Assembly (NCBI GenBank): GCA_964517075.1
Contig: CAZFAT010000241.1
Span: 1 to 10,284 of the forward strand
From: CAZFAT01 sp964517075
GTDB lineage: Bacteria; Acidobacteriota; Vicinamibacteria; Vicinamibacterales; SCN-69-37
Direction of reading: 5' to 3'
DNA: 10,284 nucleotides
In this document: positions 1 through 6,939 of the stretch, in pieces
How the letters are laid out: every line of letters starts with the position of its first letter
Position numbering within the stretch: the first letter of the stretch is position 1
Notes under the pieces: model-generated
Database searches by the model: none
What the model was told of the DNA's origin: nothing
Seen by the model: the letters and a program-made list of their open reading frames with translations, nothing else
Translations under genes and position numbers: made by a program

Positions 1-2
1 GC

Positions 3-785
3 CGCGCCGCCGGTGCGGCAGCCGCGACGCCATCCGTGCCATCCGGTCCGCCGCGGTGGGCGGCCACAAGCGTTGCAGTCAATGGACAGAACATCGAGGG
101 CGTCTCGCTCACGTTGCAGCCAGGAATGAATTTCGCCGGTCACATCGTTTTCGACGCGACCACGCTCACGCCACCCGCGGACCTCACGACGCTGCGGATC
201 AATCTGGTGGCGCATGGCACTGCGACACCCACCGTGATCAATGGAGTATCGAGTGCTCGGCCGGTGCTGGCCACGGCCGTGCGCGCGGACGGCTCGTTTG
301 AGGCCGCGAGTGTGTTTCCCGGGGTGTATCGCCCGGCTGTGGTGCTGACATCCGCGCCGGGCTGGTGGCTGCGCTCGGTCCTGGTGGACGGGAAGGACGT
401 GCTCGACGACGGTCTCGAGTTCCGCTCGGGCCATGACGTCACGGGGGCGGTCCTCACGCTCACGGATCGGCACTCGGAGTTGGCCGGCACGCTCCAGACG
501 CCGGCTGGATCGCCCGCGCCGGACTACTTCGTCATCGCGTTTCCCGCCCATCGCGCCTGGTGGCAGCCGGAGGCGCGGCGCATCCAGGCCACGCGTCCCG
601 CCAGCGACGGCGGATTCGTTCTCCGCGATCTACCGGGAGGCGACTACCTGCTCGCCGCGCTCATCGACGTCGAGCCCGCGGACCTGAACGATGCCAGATT
701 CCTGGAACAAGTCCTGCCCGGGGCGGTGAAGGTGACAGTGGTTGACGGGGAGAGGCGGACACAGAACCTGCAGGTGGTCCGTTAG
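3..785 (+). CDS. Carboxypeptidase-regulatory-like domain protein, C-terminal part (5' end outside window)
   Basis: The reading frame is open from the first in-frame codon at base 3 to the TAG at 783-785, so about 260 C-terminal residues of a longer protein are present. A GTG at 36 is in frame but lies in an Ala/Pro-rich linker with no reason to be the start. The sequence is a run of beta-strand-rich modules: a segment with VAVNGQNIEGVSLTLQPG, a segment ending in SVLVDGKDVLDDGLEF, then an ELAGTLQTPAG...PAPDYFVIAFPA module and a GGFVLRDLPGGDYLLAA turn. The last pattern (small polar, G-x-F, then LPPGxY) is the hallmark of carboxypeptidase-regulatory-like/CnaB-like folds, common in secreted and surface proteins of Acidobacteriota. 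No catalytic residues are seen. It is convergent with the minus-strand operon (27 bp between stop codons) and probably unrelated to it. The family call is fairly secure; the function is unknown. Confidence 0.75.
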   Translation, partial: RAAGAAAATPSVPSGPPRWAATSVAVNGQNIEGVSLTLQPGMNFAGHIVFDATTLTPPADLTTLRINLVAHGTATPTVINGVSSARPVLATAVRADGSFEAASVFPGVYRPAVVLTSAPGWWLRSVLVDGKDVLDDGLEFRSGHDVTGAVLTLTDRHSELAGTLQTPAGSPAPDYFVIAFPAHRAWWQPEARRIQATRPASDGGFVLRDLPGGDYLLAALIDVEPADLNDARFLEQVLPGAVKVTVVDGERRTQNLQVVR

Positions 786-812
786 ACCGGGGCGGCGGCG
801 ATCGGGCCGCGG

Positions 813-1625
813 TTACACCTCCGAGATCTTCACCCGCACGCGCGCCTCGCCCAGGACGATGATGTCGCCGGACTTGAGGCGGAGTCCGCGCCCGCGCGGC
901 ACGGGAAGTCCGCGGCCGTCCCGAATCACGCTCGTGCCGCGCGACGCCCCGTCGTCGTGCAGGCGGAACGCGTCCGCGGCCGGGTCGTGCTCGATGCGGG
1001 CGTGCTGGCGCGAGACGCTCTGGTTCACGTCACCGCCCGTCTCGACGAACGCGACCTGATTCGTGCGAATGAGCCGGTCGCGGCTGTCGCGGACCTCGCG
1101 GCCCCGGCCGAGCGCCACCGACGTGCCCGTGAACGTGTACGACGACCGCTCCGCCGTCCCGTGCGCGATGGTCAGATCGAGCCGGCGCAAGCCCGCGGCC
1201 TCGGCCGGCGCCGGCGCGGTCCGGGCGTACTCGATGTGAAATGCGGGATCGAGCCAGCCGGACCTTGATTCGGTCACGAACGAGACCTTCACGGCCAGTC
1301 CGTTGATCGCGCAGCCCGCGGCCGTCAGCCGGTCGACGATTCGTTCCTGCAGCGACGGCGGACCATCACACGCCGCCGACAGGCGCGCGCGTTCCCGGGC
1401 GGAGGGCGCCGCCAGCCAGACCCGAAGCTGAGTGTACGGGAACACCTGCTGCCCGCGGCCAGCCGCCTGCACTTCCTGCGCGACCGACTGGACGATGGCG
1501 TGCACGGTCTCGAGCGGCTCCCGAGACGTCGACGACCGCGGCCGCGCCACGCCCTCGACGCGCGCTTCGATGGCGGCTTCGATCTGCCGCGCTTTCCCCA
1601 CCCAGTCCGTCAGGCGTGTCTTCAT
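813..1625 (-). CDS. DUF3662-like / FHA domain protein (last gene of operon)
   Basis: The protein has 270 residues. I chose the ATG at 1625 because it overlaps the stop of the upstream SEDS-PBP gene (ATGA), although the frame stays open further upstream. Residues 1-135 resemble the N-terminal domain of mycobacterial FhaA (DUF3662): a helical start (MKTRLTDWVGKARQIEAAIE), then FPYTQLRVWLAAP, a helix with LQERIVDRL, and a strand pair ending in AFHIEYAR. After a short linker, residues 162-268 form an FHA domain with G173-R174 and S205-R206-Q207-H208. The usual S/T-N-G-T loop reads GASRGT, with Arg229 in place of Asn, and about 30 residues separate the GR and SRQH motifs, longer than typical. FHA domains bind phosphothreonine peptides. 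As last gene of a kinase/phosphatase/cell-wall operon, its likely partner is the phosphorylated kinase or another membrane component. FHA assignment is secure; DUF3662 homology is by pattern only. Confidence 0.88.
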   Translation of the reverse strand: MKTRLTDWVGKARQIEAAIEARVEGVARPRSSTSREPLETVHAIVQSVAQEVQAAGRGQQVFPYTQLRVWLAAPSARERARLSAACDGPPSLQERIVDRLTAAGCAINGLAVKVSFVTESRSGWLDPAFHIEYARTAPAPAEAAGLRRLDLTIAHGTAERSSYTFTGTSVALGRGREVRDSRDRLIRTNQVAFVETGGDVNQSVSRQHARIEHDPAADAFRLHDDGASRGTSVIRDGRGLPVPRGRGLRLKSGDIIVLGEARVRVKISEV

Positions 1626-4600
1626 TTCACCAACCCCAGTGTCGTCGCCGCCGTCACCACTTGCCCCGCGAGCGATGCGGCCCCCGCACCGCCATAGCCG
1701 GCGTTCTCGAGAATGACCGCGAAGGCGATTTGCCGCGTCGCCGGACCCGCGGGCGCAAACCCCACGAACCAGGCGTGCGACGGCAGGTCGTCGAGCTCCG
1801 CCGTCCCGGTCTTCCCCGCGATGCGCGAAGGATGATCGCGAAGCAGCCGGCCCGTGCCGTTCGTGACCGCCTCGCGCATGTACCCCGCGATCAGACGCGC
1901 GGACTCGCCCGGCAGAAACGGCTTCGAGTCGGGCGTCGGGCTGCCCTCCACCACCGGCGGCTCGCGAATCACGCCATCGGAGGCCATCGCCGCGGCCACG
2001 CGGGCCATGCGCAGCGGCGTGGTGAGCACATCGCCCTGCCCGTAGCCGGCATGCGGCAGGTTCTCCCGTACGCGCGCGGAGGGACCGTCGGTGGGCAACA
2101 CGATGCCGGCGGTCGTGGCCGCGCGGGCGAGCGGCTCCGTCCCGAGCCGTACCGCCAGCTGCGCGAAGTAGGCATTGCACGACCGCACGAGGCCGTCGCG
2201 CAACGTCAGCGTGCCGTGCGGCTCGCGATCGAGCACGTCGTCACGAATCGGCCGCCCGTGGCCAGGAATCCTGACGCCGGCTCGACCGTCGGGCAGCCGC
2301 GAGCAGGTGAACGCGAGGCGGTTCAACGAGGGATCCAGACGAAGCGCCGCCGCGGCAGTCACCAGCTTGAAGGTGGATCCCGGCGGGTACAGGCCGTAGC
2401 GCGCGCGATCGATGAAGCGGTCGTCGTCGGGGTCCGGCATCGTGTCGCCGGCGGCCGGCCAGGGATAGCTGACGCTCGCGAGCAGTTCGCCCGTCGCGGC
2501 ATCCACGACGACCACCGCCGCTTTCCGAACACCGGCGGACACCGCCGCACGAGCCACGAGGGAGGACATCTGCTTCTGGAGGCGCGCATCGATCGTCAGA
2601 CGGACGTCCCGCGGCCGCGTCCTGAGAGCCACGACGTCCTCGTGGTCCGGCTCCCATCGATGCCGCACCAGCGCGACGAGATCCCGATAGTCCCGTTTGA
2701 GCGCCAGCGTCGGTGGCCCGCCATCGGCGTCGGTCTCCACCGAGCGTGCGCGATCGTCGAAGCCGCGGAGGTTGTCCTCGGCGTCGCGTTCGACAAAGGA
2801 CGTATTCGACGCGGCCCAGTTGAGGCGTGTTTCGGCATCGCCGAGCAGGTGGAAAGTCTGGCCGCCCAGCGGATAGCACCGGCGCGCCGGATCCGGGCAC
2901 GCGTCAGCCAGCGCGACGTGGAGGCCTGCGAGCTCAGGTGCGGCGGCCTGGACGGCGTCACGCGTGCCGGCGAGCGGCACATCGCGGCGATCGGTGATCG
3001 ACCCGCGCGGCAGCGTGCGCGCGGCCTGCAGGACGCGCGGGTTGTACTGGTAGCGAAGGCCGCCATCGGCCTGACGGCTGAGCTGCGGCTTCACCAGAAT
3101 CTCGTCCGCCTGGACGACCTGCACGCGCATCCAACCGACGATCAGCACGCCCGCGCACGCCGCGAGCCCCAGTTCCAGCCATCGGACGGGCACCTTGAAC
3201 GGCCTGGCGTCGACGGCCGGGCCGCGATGCGACGCGATCGCGGCGAGCAGACCGACCGCGATGAAGTTCGCGAGCATCGCCGATCCGCCGTAGCTCAGGA
3301 ACGGCGTCACGATGCCAGTGAGTGGCAGCAACCCGAGCAGGCCGGCAGCCATCACGAGCATCGGCAGCACCAGCGTCAGCGTCAGCCCCAGCGCCAGGAA
3401 GAACGTCGTGTCCGTGGGCGCGGACCGCGCAATCCGAAAGCCACGCCAGGCGACGACGCCGGCGGCGACAACGATGACGATGAGGCCGATGGCGCCCAGT
3501 TCCTCGCCGATGGCCGCCAGCACGAGATCGGTGTGTCCGGCGGGCAGAAAGCGCGTATCGCCCAGGCCCGCACCGGTGCCCGTGGCCGCGCCGGCGGCCA
3601 GGGCCCAGGCCGCCTGGGCAATCTGGTCGCCGCCGCGCACCGCGTTCTCCCACGGCGCCTGCCACATCGCGACGCGCGCGGTGAGGGTGGTCGAGATGTC
3701 GAGCACGTAGCCCACGTAGAAGCCGGCCGCCAGGATGACCAGGCCGGCCAGCAGCGCCCCGGCACCGGCACGCGCGACCGACAGCATCAGCAGGAGCAAC
3801 AGCGACAGCAGCAGCGCGGGGCCGAGATCGCGCAGCGCGAAGAACAGGACCAGCGCGAGGCCGACACCGCCAAGCATCGGGAGCAGGTGCTCGAGCCGCG
3901 GCACGTGCAGCCACCCGGGCAGCGGCGTGCTGCGCCATTCGGTTTCCCTCACCTGCCGCAGCAGCTCCCAGCGCCGGCCGAGGTACCCGGCGAGGAAGAG
4001 GATGAGCAGCAGGCGGATGAACTCGATCGGTTGCCAGGGACCGAGGTTCACCTTGGCACCGCTCGTGCCCGGCCCGGATCCGAACAACATCAGCGCCACC
4101 GACAGCAACAGCGCGGCGGCGAGCGACACGTAGCTGAGCTGCAGGATCGGCGACGTCCGGACCTTAATCGTCGAGACGACGGCCGCGACCATCGCGGCGA
4201 GCACGACACCCTGCGTATAGCGCACCAACAACATCGTGTCGCGCAGGGGATCGGGACGGCTGAGCATCGCAAGCGCGCCGAGGGTGACCAGAAGGTGCAC
4301 GGCCGCGAGGAGCAGCCGATCGCCCTCGATCCCACGGAGGTACCAGGTCAGCGAGATGCCCTGAAAGCTCAGGAGCAGGGCCAGGCCGCACCAGAACACG
4401 AGCGCGCGATGACCGACGCGCGTGCGGACCACCAGCGCGGGTTTCATCAGGCTGAGATCGTTCGATGAGAAGAGCCGGAGCGTCGACGGGGGCGACGTCT
4501 TCGACGCCGCGGCCCGTTCGCGCGCGTCGCGCAGCCGCGCGGCGTACTCGACCACCCCGCGCGCACGTTCGATCGCGCTCACGGACACGTCGAGCTGCCC

Positions 4601-4969
4601 GAGCGCTCCGACGTTCGCCAGCCCGGCAGACGCATCGTCAGCCAGAGCCGCGGCCAGCTCGCGCGCGGCGAACCGGCGATCCATCGGGTGCGCGAACGCG
4701 AGCGCCATGACGGGTTCGAGGCTGGCCGCCGAGGGCCGCGTCGTCAGATCCACGGTGGCGGCCGTTCCCGACGACGCCTCGGTGACGTCGAACGCGCGGA
4801 GGCGGCCCGTGTACGCCAGCCCGAGCGCCAGCACCGACACGAGCGCGACCGCAGTCAGCACACGCTGGCCGCGACGGGCCTGGGCGCTGGCTCTGGGCGG
4901 ACCTGAAGGCCCGCCCCTCCATCTCAGGAAGCGGCCGCGGTCGTCCGCGCGGGTGTAGGTCAGCGCCAT
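1622..4969 (-). CDS. SEDS (RodA/FtsW) glycosyltransferase - class B PBP transpeptidase fusion
   Basis: A single 1115-residue frame carries both activities needed to build septal or sidewall peptidoglycan: lipid II polymerisation and peptide cross-linking. The ATG at 4969 shares one base with the kinase stop (TGATG) and has GGGGA five bases upstream. Residues 37-54 are a membrane segment and 55-187 a predicted extracytoplasmic segment; 188-207 is another helix, followed by a SEDS core of about ten helices (216-580). The core shows WQPIEF (312-317), RDLG (380-383), the HTD motif with Asp481, the position of the catalytic Asp in RodA/FtsW, and SYGGSAML (559-566). A further helix (597-615) leads into a class B PBP: dimerisation region starting RGSITDRRD (655-663) and a transpeptidase with S865-T-F-K868, S930-C-N932 and K1053-T-G. 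All three penicillin-binding motifs are intact. Known RodA and PBP2 are usually separate, often adjacent genes. Elongation (RodA-PBP2) or division (FtsW-FtsI) cannot be decided from sequence; the operon context favours the RodA/PbpA type. Confidence 0.95.
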   Translation of the reverse strand: MALTYTRADDRGRFLRWRGGPSGPPRASAQARRGQRVLTAVALVSVLALGLAYTGRLRAFDVTEASSGTAATVDLTTRPSAASLEPVMALAFAHPMDRRFAARELAAALADDASAGLANVGALGQLDVSVSAIERARGVVEYAARLRDARERAAASKTSPPSTLRLFSSNDLSLMKPALVVRTRVGHRALVFWCGLALLLSFQGISLTWYLRGIEGDRLLLAAVHLLVTLGALAMLSRPDPLRDTMLLVRYTQGVVLAAMVAAVVSTIKVRTSPILQLSYVSLAAALLLSVALMLFGSGPGTSGAKVNLGPWQPIEFIRLLLILFLAGYLGRRWELLRQVRETEWRSTPLPGWLHVPRLEHLLPMLGGVGLALVLFFALRDLGPALLLSLLLLLMLSVARAGAGALLAGLVILAAGFYVGYVLDISTTLTARVAMWQAPWENAVRGGDQIAQAAWALAAGAATGTGAGLGDTRFLPAGHTDLVLAAIGEELGAIGLIVIVVAAGVVAWRGFRIARSAPTDTTFFLALGLTLTLVLPMLVMAAGLLGLLPLTGIVTPFLSYGGSAMLANFIAVGLLAAIASHRGPAVDARPFKVPVRWLELGLAACAGVLIVGWMRVQVVQADEILVKPQLSRQADGGLRYQYNPRVLQAARTLPRGSITDRRDVPLAGTRDAVQAAAPELAGLHVALADACPDPARRCYPLGGQTFHLLGDAETRLNWAASNTSFVERDAEDNLRGFDDRARSVETDADGGPPTLALKRDYRDLVALVRHRWEPDHEDVVALRTRPRDVRLTIDARLQKQMSSLVARAAVSAGVRKAAVVVVDAATGELLASVSYPWPAAGDTMPDPDDDRFIDRARYGLYPPGSTFKLVTAAAALRLDPSLNRLAFTCSRLPDGRAGVRIPGHGRPIRDDVLDREPHGTLTLRDGLVRSCNAYFAQLAVRLGTEPLARAATTAGIVLPTDGPSARVRENLPHAGYGQGDVLTTPLRMARVAAAMASDGVIREPPVVEGSPTPDSKPFLPGESARLIAGYMREAVTNGTGRLLRDHPSRIAGKTGTAELDDLPSHAWFVGFAPAGPATRQIAFAVILENAGYGGAGAASLAGQVVTAATTLGLVK

Positions 4970-6939
4970 CAGAGTCCCCGCAGAATGCGCCCGAGATCGC
5001 GGAACGGCTCGAGCAGGCCGCCTGCCCCCTCGAGTTCGTCCAGCTTTCGCTCCACGATCGCGAGGCGGTTCTGCGTGGTGCGGATGTGGGCCGGGACGTC
5101 CGGGGAGTCCGCGATGGTGGTGTAGAGCTCGAGCGCCTTGCGGTAGGCGTCCCGGGCCCGCGTCAGCGACTCGATTTCCTGCGGCAGCCCGCCGAGCGAC
5201 CCTGCCGCGCGGTCGAGCGCATCGCCGCGCGCCCGGTACCCATCGGCGAGTTGTGCCGTTTCGCGCGCGCCGATGACGTGCCCGAACTTCTGCGCCTGTT
5301 CCATCGCGTCGGCGCCCCGGTCGATGTCCTCGAGACCGTAAATGAACGTTCGCGCGAGCCCGAGGAACGGATCCGGCCAATTCCGCCGCAGATTGGCCGC
5401 CTCGCGAAACGCCGCGACCGCATTGGCGAAGTGGCGCTCGGCGGCGGGCATCTGGTCGCGCGACTTGGCCGCCTCGCCATTGATGCGCGCCAGTTGCCCC
5501 TGCGCGTAGCGCAGCGTCCCGCGCACATGGTCGTCCGCTGGCGAGACCGTGAGGGCCCGCTCCAGGACCGTGGCGGCGGCCCGCCATTGCGCCTCGCGGA
5601 CCGTGGGCGTCGGGGTGCGGTAGTTGGCGGTCACGCCCTCGGCGAGCACGAGCGCCTGGCGCCGGACCGACTGCCCCAGGCTCCGCGCCCCAACCCCGAG
5701 GTAGCTCCGGCCGCGGAGCCGCTCGTACTGGTTCCAGGCACTATCGAAACCGTCGAAGTCCTGCAGCGGCACGGTGGCGCTCAACCGGCGCGACTGCGTC
5801 CACACAACGGCTTCGTTGAAGCCGACGCCCACTACGAGCAGCAGAATCGCGGCGCGCAGCCAGCGCCGCCACCGCGAGGCGATGGCGTTCCGGGCGGGCG
5901 CGGTGGCCTCTGACACGTCCGCAGACGGAGCCGACGCCGGCAGCGCCACCCGGCGCGTCGGCGGCTCATCCTCGGGCAGGTCGAACCGCCGCGTCGCCGG
6001 CTCGTCGTCGCTCGTCCGCGGCACACGGCGCGTGGGCGGCTCGTCGAGCGCGCGTCCCGGCCAGCCTTCCTGTTCGGCGGCCGTCTTCGCCCCGACCACG
6101 AATCGCTCGAGATCCTCACGAATCGCGGCCGGACCGCCGTAGCGATCCTGCGGGTCGGACGCGAGGAGCTTCGCGATAACCGCCTGCAAGGAGGGCGGAC
6201 ACGACTCGGGCGGCTCCGGCGGCCGGCGGGATTTGATGCGATCCTCGAGGCGCCGCGTGTCGCTCGCCCGAAAGGGGGTGGCGCCCGACACCATCTCGTA
6301 CAGGATGACGCCCAGGGCCCACGTGTCCGTCTGCCGATCGCGTTGGCCGGTATCGAGACACTCGGGCGACAGATAGGGCGTGCTGTAAAAGTCGTTGCGC
6401 GTCACGCGGCGGGTGATCGAGAGTGCCTTGGCGGCGCCGAAGTCGAGCACTTTGACGCGATCGCCGCTGGTGACGCGGATGTTCGTCGGCTTCAGATCGT
6501 TGTGCAGCAGCGTCAGCGCCGACCCGCCAGGCACGTCGGCCTCGAGGTGATCGATTTCCTCGAGGAACCGGCACACTTGAATCGTGATGCCCGCCGCCTG
6601 GAGGGGATCGAGAGGACCGCGCTTGATGATCGTCGCGAGGTCTTCCCCCTCGAGGTACTCCATCGCGATGTACAGGTGGTCGGGCGTCTGTCCCACCTCG
6701 TACATCTCCGGCACGTAGGTACTCGTCGCCAGGAACTGCCGCTGCAGCGCCGCGCCGCGCTGCTCCGCCTCGGCGATGTCACGCGCGTCGGCATCCGCGC
6801 CGACGGGAATGACCTTCAGCGCCACGACCCGGCCGCCCGGCCGCGTGTCGGTGGCGAGGAACACCATGGCCATCCCGCCGCGGCCGATCTGCCGCTGGAT
6901 CTCGTACGGCCCGATGCTGCGAAAGATTGACGTGCTCAC
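4969..6939 (-). CDS. Membrane Hanks-type Ser/Thr protein kinase with TPR-like ectodomain
   Basis: The protein has 656 residues. The start is a GTG at 6939 overlapping the phosphatase stop (GTGA). Residues 11-280 are a complete kinase domain: glycine loop GRGGMAMV (19-26), ALK with Lys42, catalytic loop H146-N-D148-LKPTN153, D166-F-G, and SPE (191-193). The catalytic loop is HND rather than HRD, so this is a non-RD kinase. The activation loop contains T176-R-R-V and further Ser/Thr. A juxtamembrane linker (about 295-355) carries three acidic-PxTRR[VF] repeats centred on Thr303, Thr316 and Thr328. Residues 361-380 are a single membrane helix. The remainder (about 450-635) is helical with TPR-like repeats, for example FANAVAAFREAANLR and YRKALELYTTIA, and has no PASTA repeats, the usual muropeptide-binding ectodomain of PknB-type kinases. 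By position it should phosphorylate envelope synthesis and FHA partners and be reversed by the adjacent PP2C. Kinase identity is certain; substrates are inferred. Confidence 0.95.
   Translation of the reverse strand: MSTSIFRSIGPYEIQRQIGRGGMAMVFLATDTRPGGRVVALKVIPVGADADARDIAEAEQRGAALQRQFLATSTYVPEMYEVGQTPDHLYIAMEYLEGEDLATIIKRGPLDPLQAAGITIQVCRFLEEIDHLEADVPGGSALTLLHNDLKPTNIRVTSGDRVKVLDFGAAKALSITRRVTRNDFYSTPYLSPECLDTGQRDRQTDTWALGVILYEMVSGATPFRASDTRRLEDRIKSRRPPEPPESCPPSLQAVIAKLLASDPQDRYGGPAAIREDLERFVVGAKTAAEQEGWPGRALDEPPTRRVPRTSDDEPATRRFDLPEDEPPTRRVALPASAPSADVSEATAPARNAIASRWRRWLRAAILLLVVGVGFNEAVVWTQSRRLSATVPLQDFDGFDSAWNQYERLRGRSYLGVGARSLGQSVRRQALVLAEGVTANYRTPTPTVREAQWRAAATVLERALTVSPADDHVRGTLRYAQGQLARINGEAAKSRDQMPAAERHFANAVAAFREAANLRRNWPDPFLGLARTFIYGLEDIDRGADAMEQAQKFGHVIGARETAQLADGYRARGDALDRAAGSLGGLPQEIESLTRARDAYRKALELYTTIADSPDVPAHIRTTQNRLAIVERKLDELEGAGGLLEPFRDLGRILRGL
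5947..6045 (-). repeat. Triplicated acidic-P-x-T-R-R-[VF] motif in kinase linker
   Basis: Three imperfect coding repeats of 36-39 bases lie in the kinase juxtamembrane linker. They encode DEPPTRRV (Thr303), DDEPATRRF (Thr316) and EDEPPTRRV (Thr328). Each has two or three acidic residues at -5 to -3, Pro at -2, Thr, two Arg and a hydrophobic residue at +3; two of the three also have Leu at +5. The bases vary at third codon positions, so the peptide rather than the DNA appears to be conserved. The likely role is as autophosphorylation sites and docking sites for FHA domains. Confidence 0.7.

Noticed and set aside
770..812. Possible terminator between the convergent genes
   Set aside because: Only a 4-bp stem (GGTC/GACC around the TAG at 783) and no T-tract are visible; a factor-independent terminator is not supported.
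1626..2180. Extending the last FHA protein upstream to base 2180
   Set aside because: The extra residues overlap the transpeptidase coding region and show no domain; the ATG at 1625 gives the ATGA junction and an FhaA-like N terminus.
1616..4468. A 950-codon open frame on the plus strand antisense to the SEDS-PBP gene
   Set aside because: Its translation is Arg/Gln/His/Gly-rich with no recognisable domain, and it mirrors the codon phase of the real GC-rich gene on the other strand, whose motifs are all intact.
4970..5587. Extending the SEDS-PBP protein upstream to base 5587
   Set aside because: The frame is open but lies inside the kinase gene and gives an Arg/Ala-rich translation; the ATG at 4969 has a ribosome-binding site and the one-base overlap typical of this operon.
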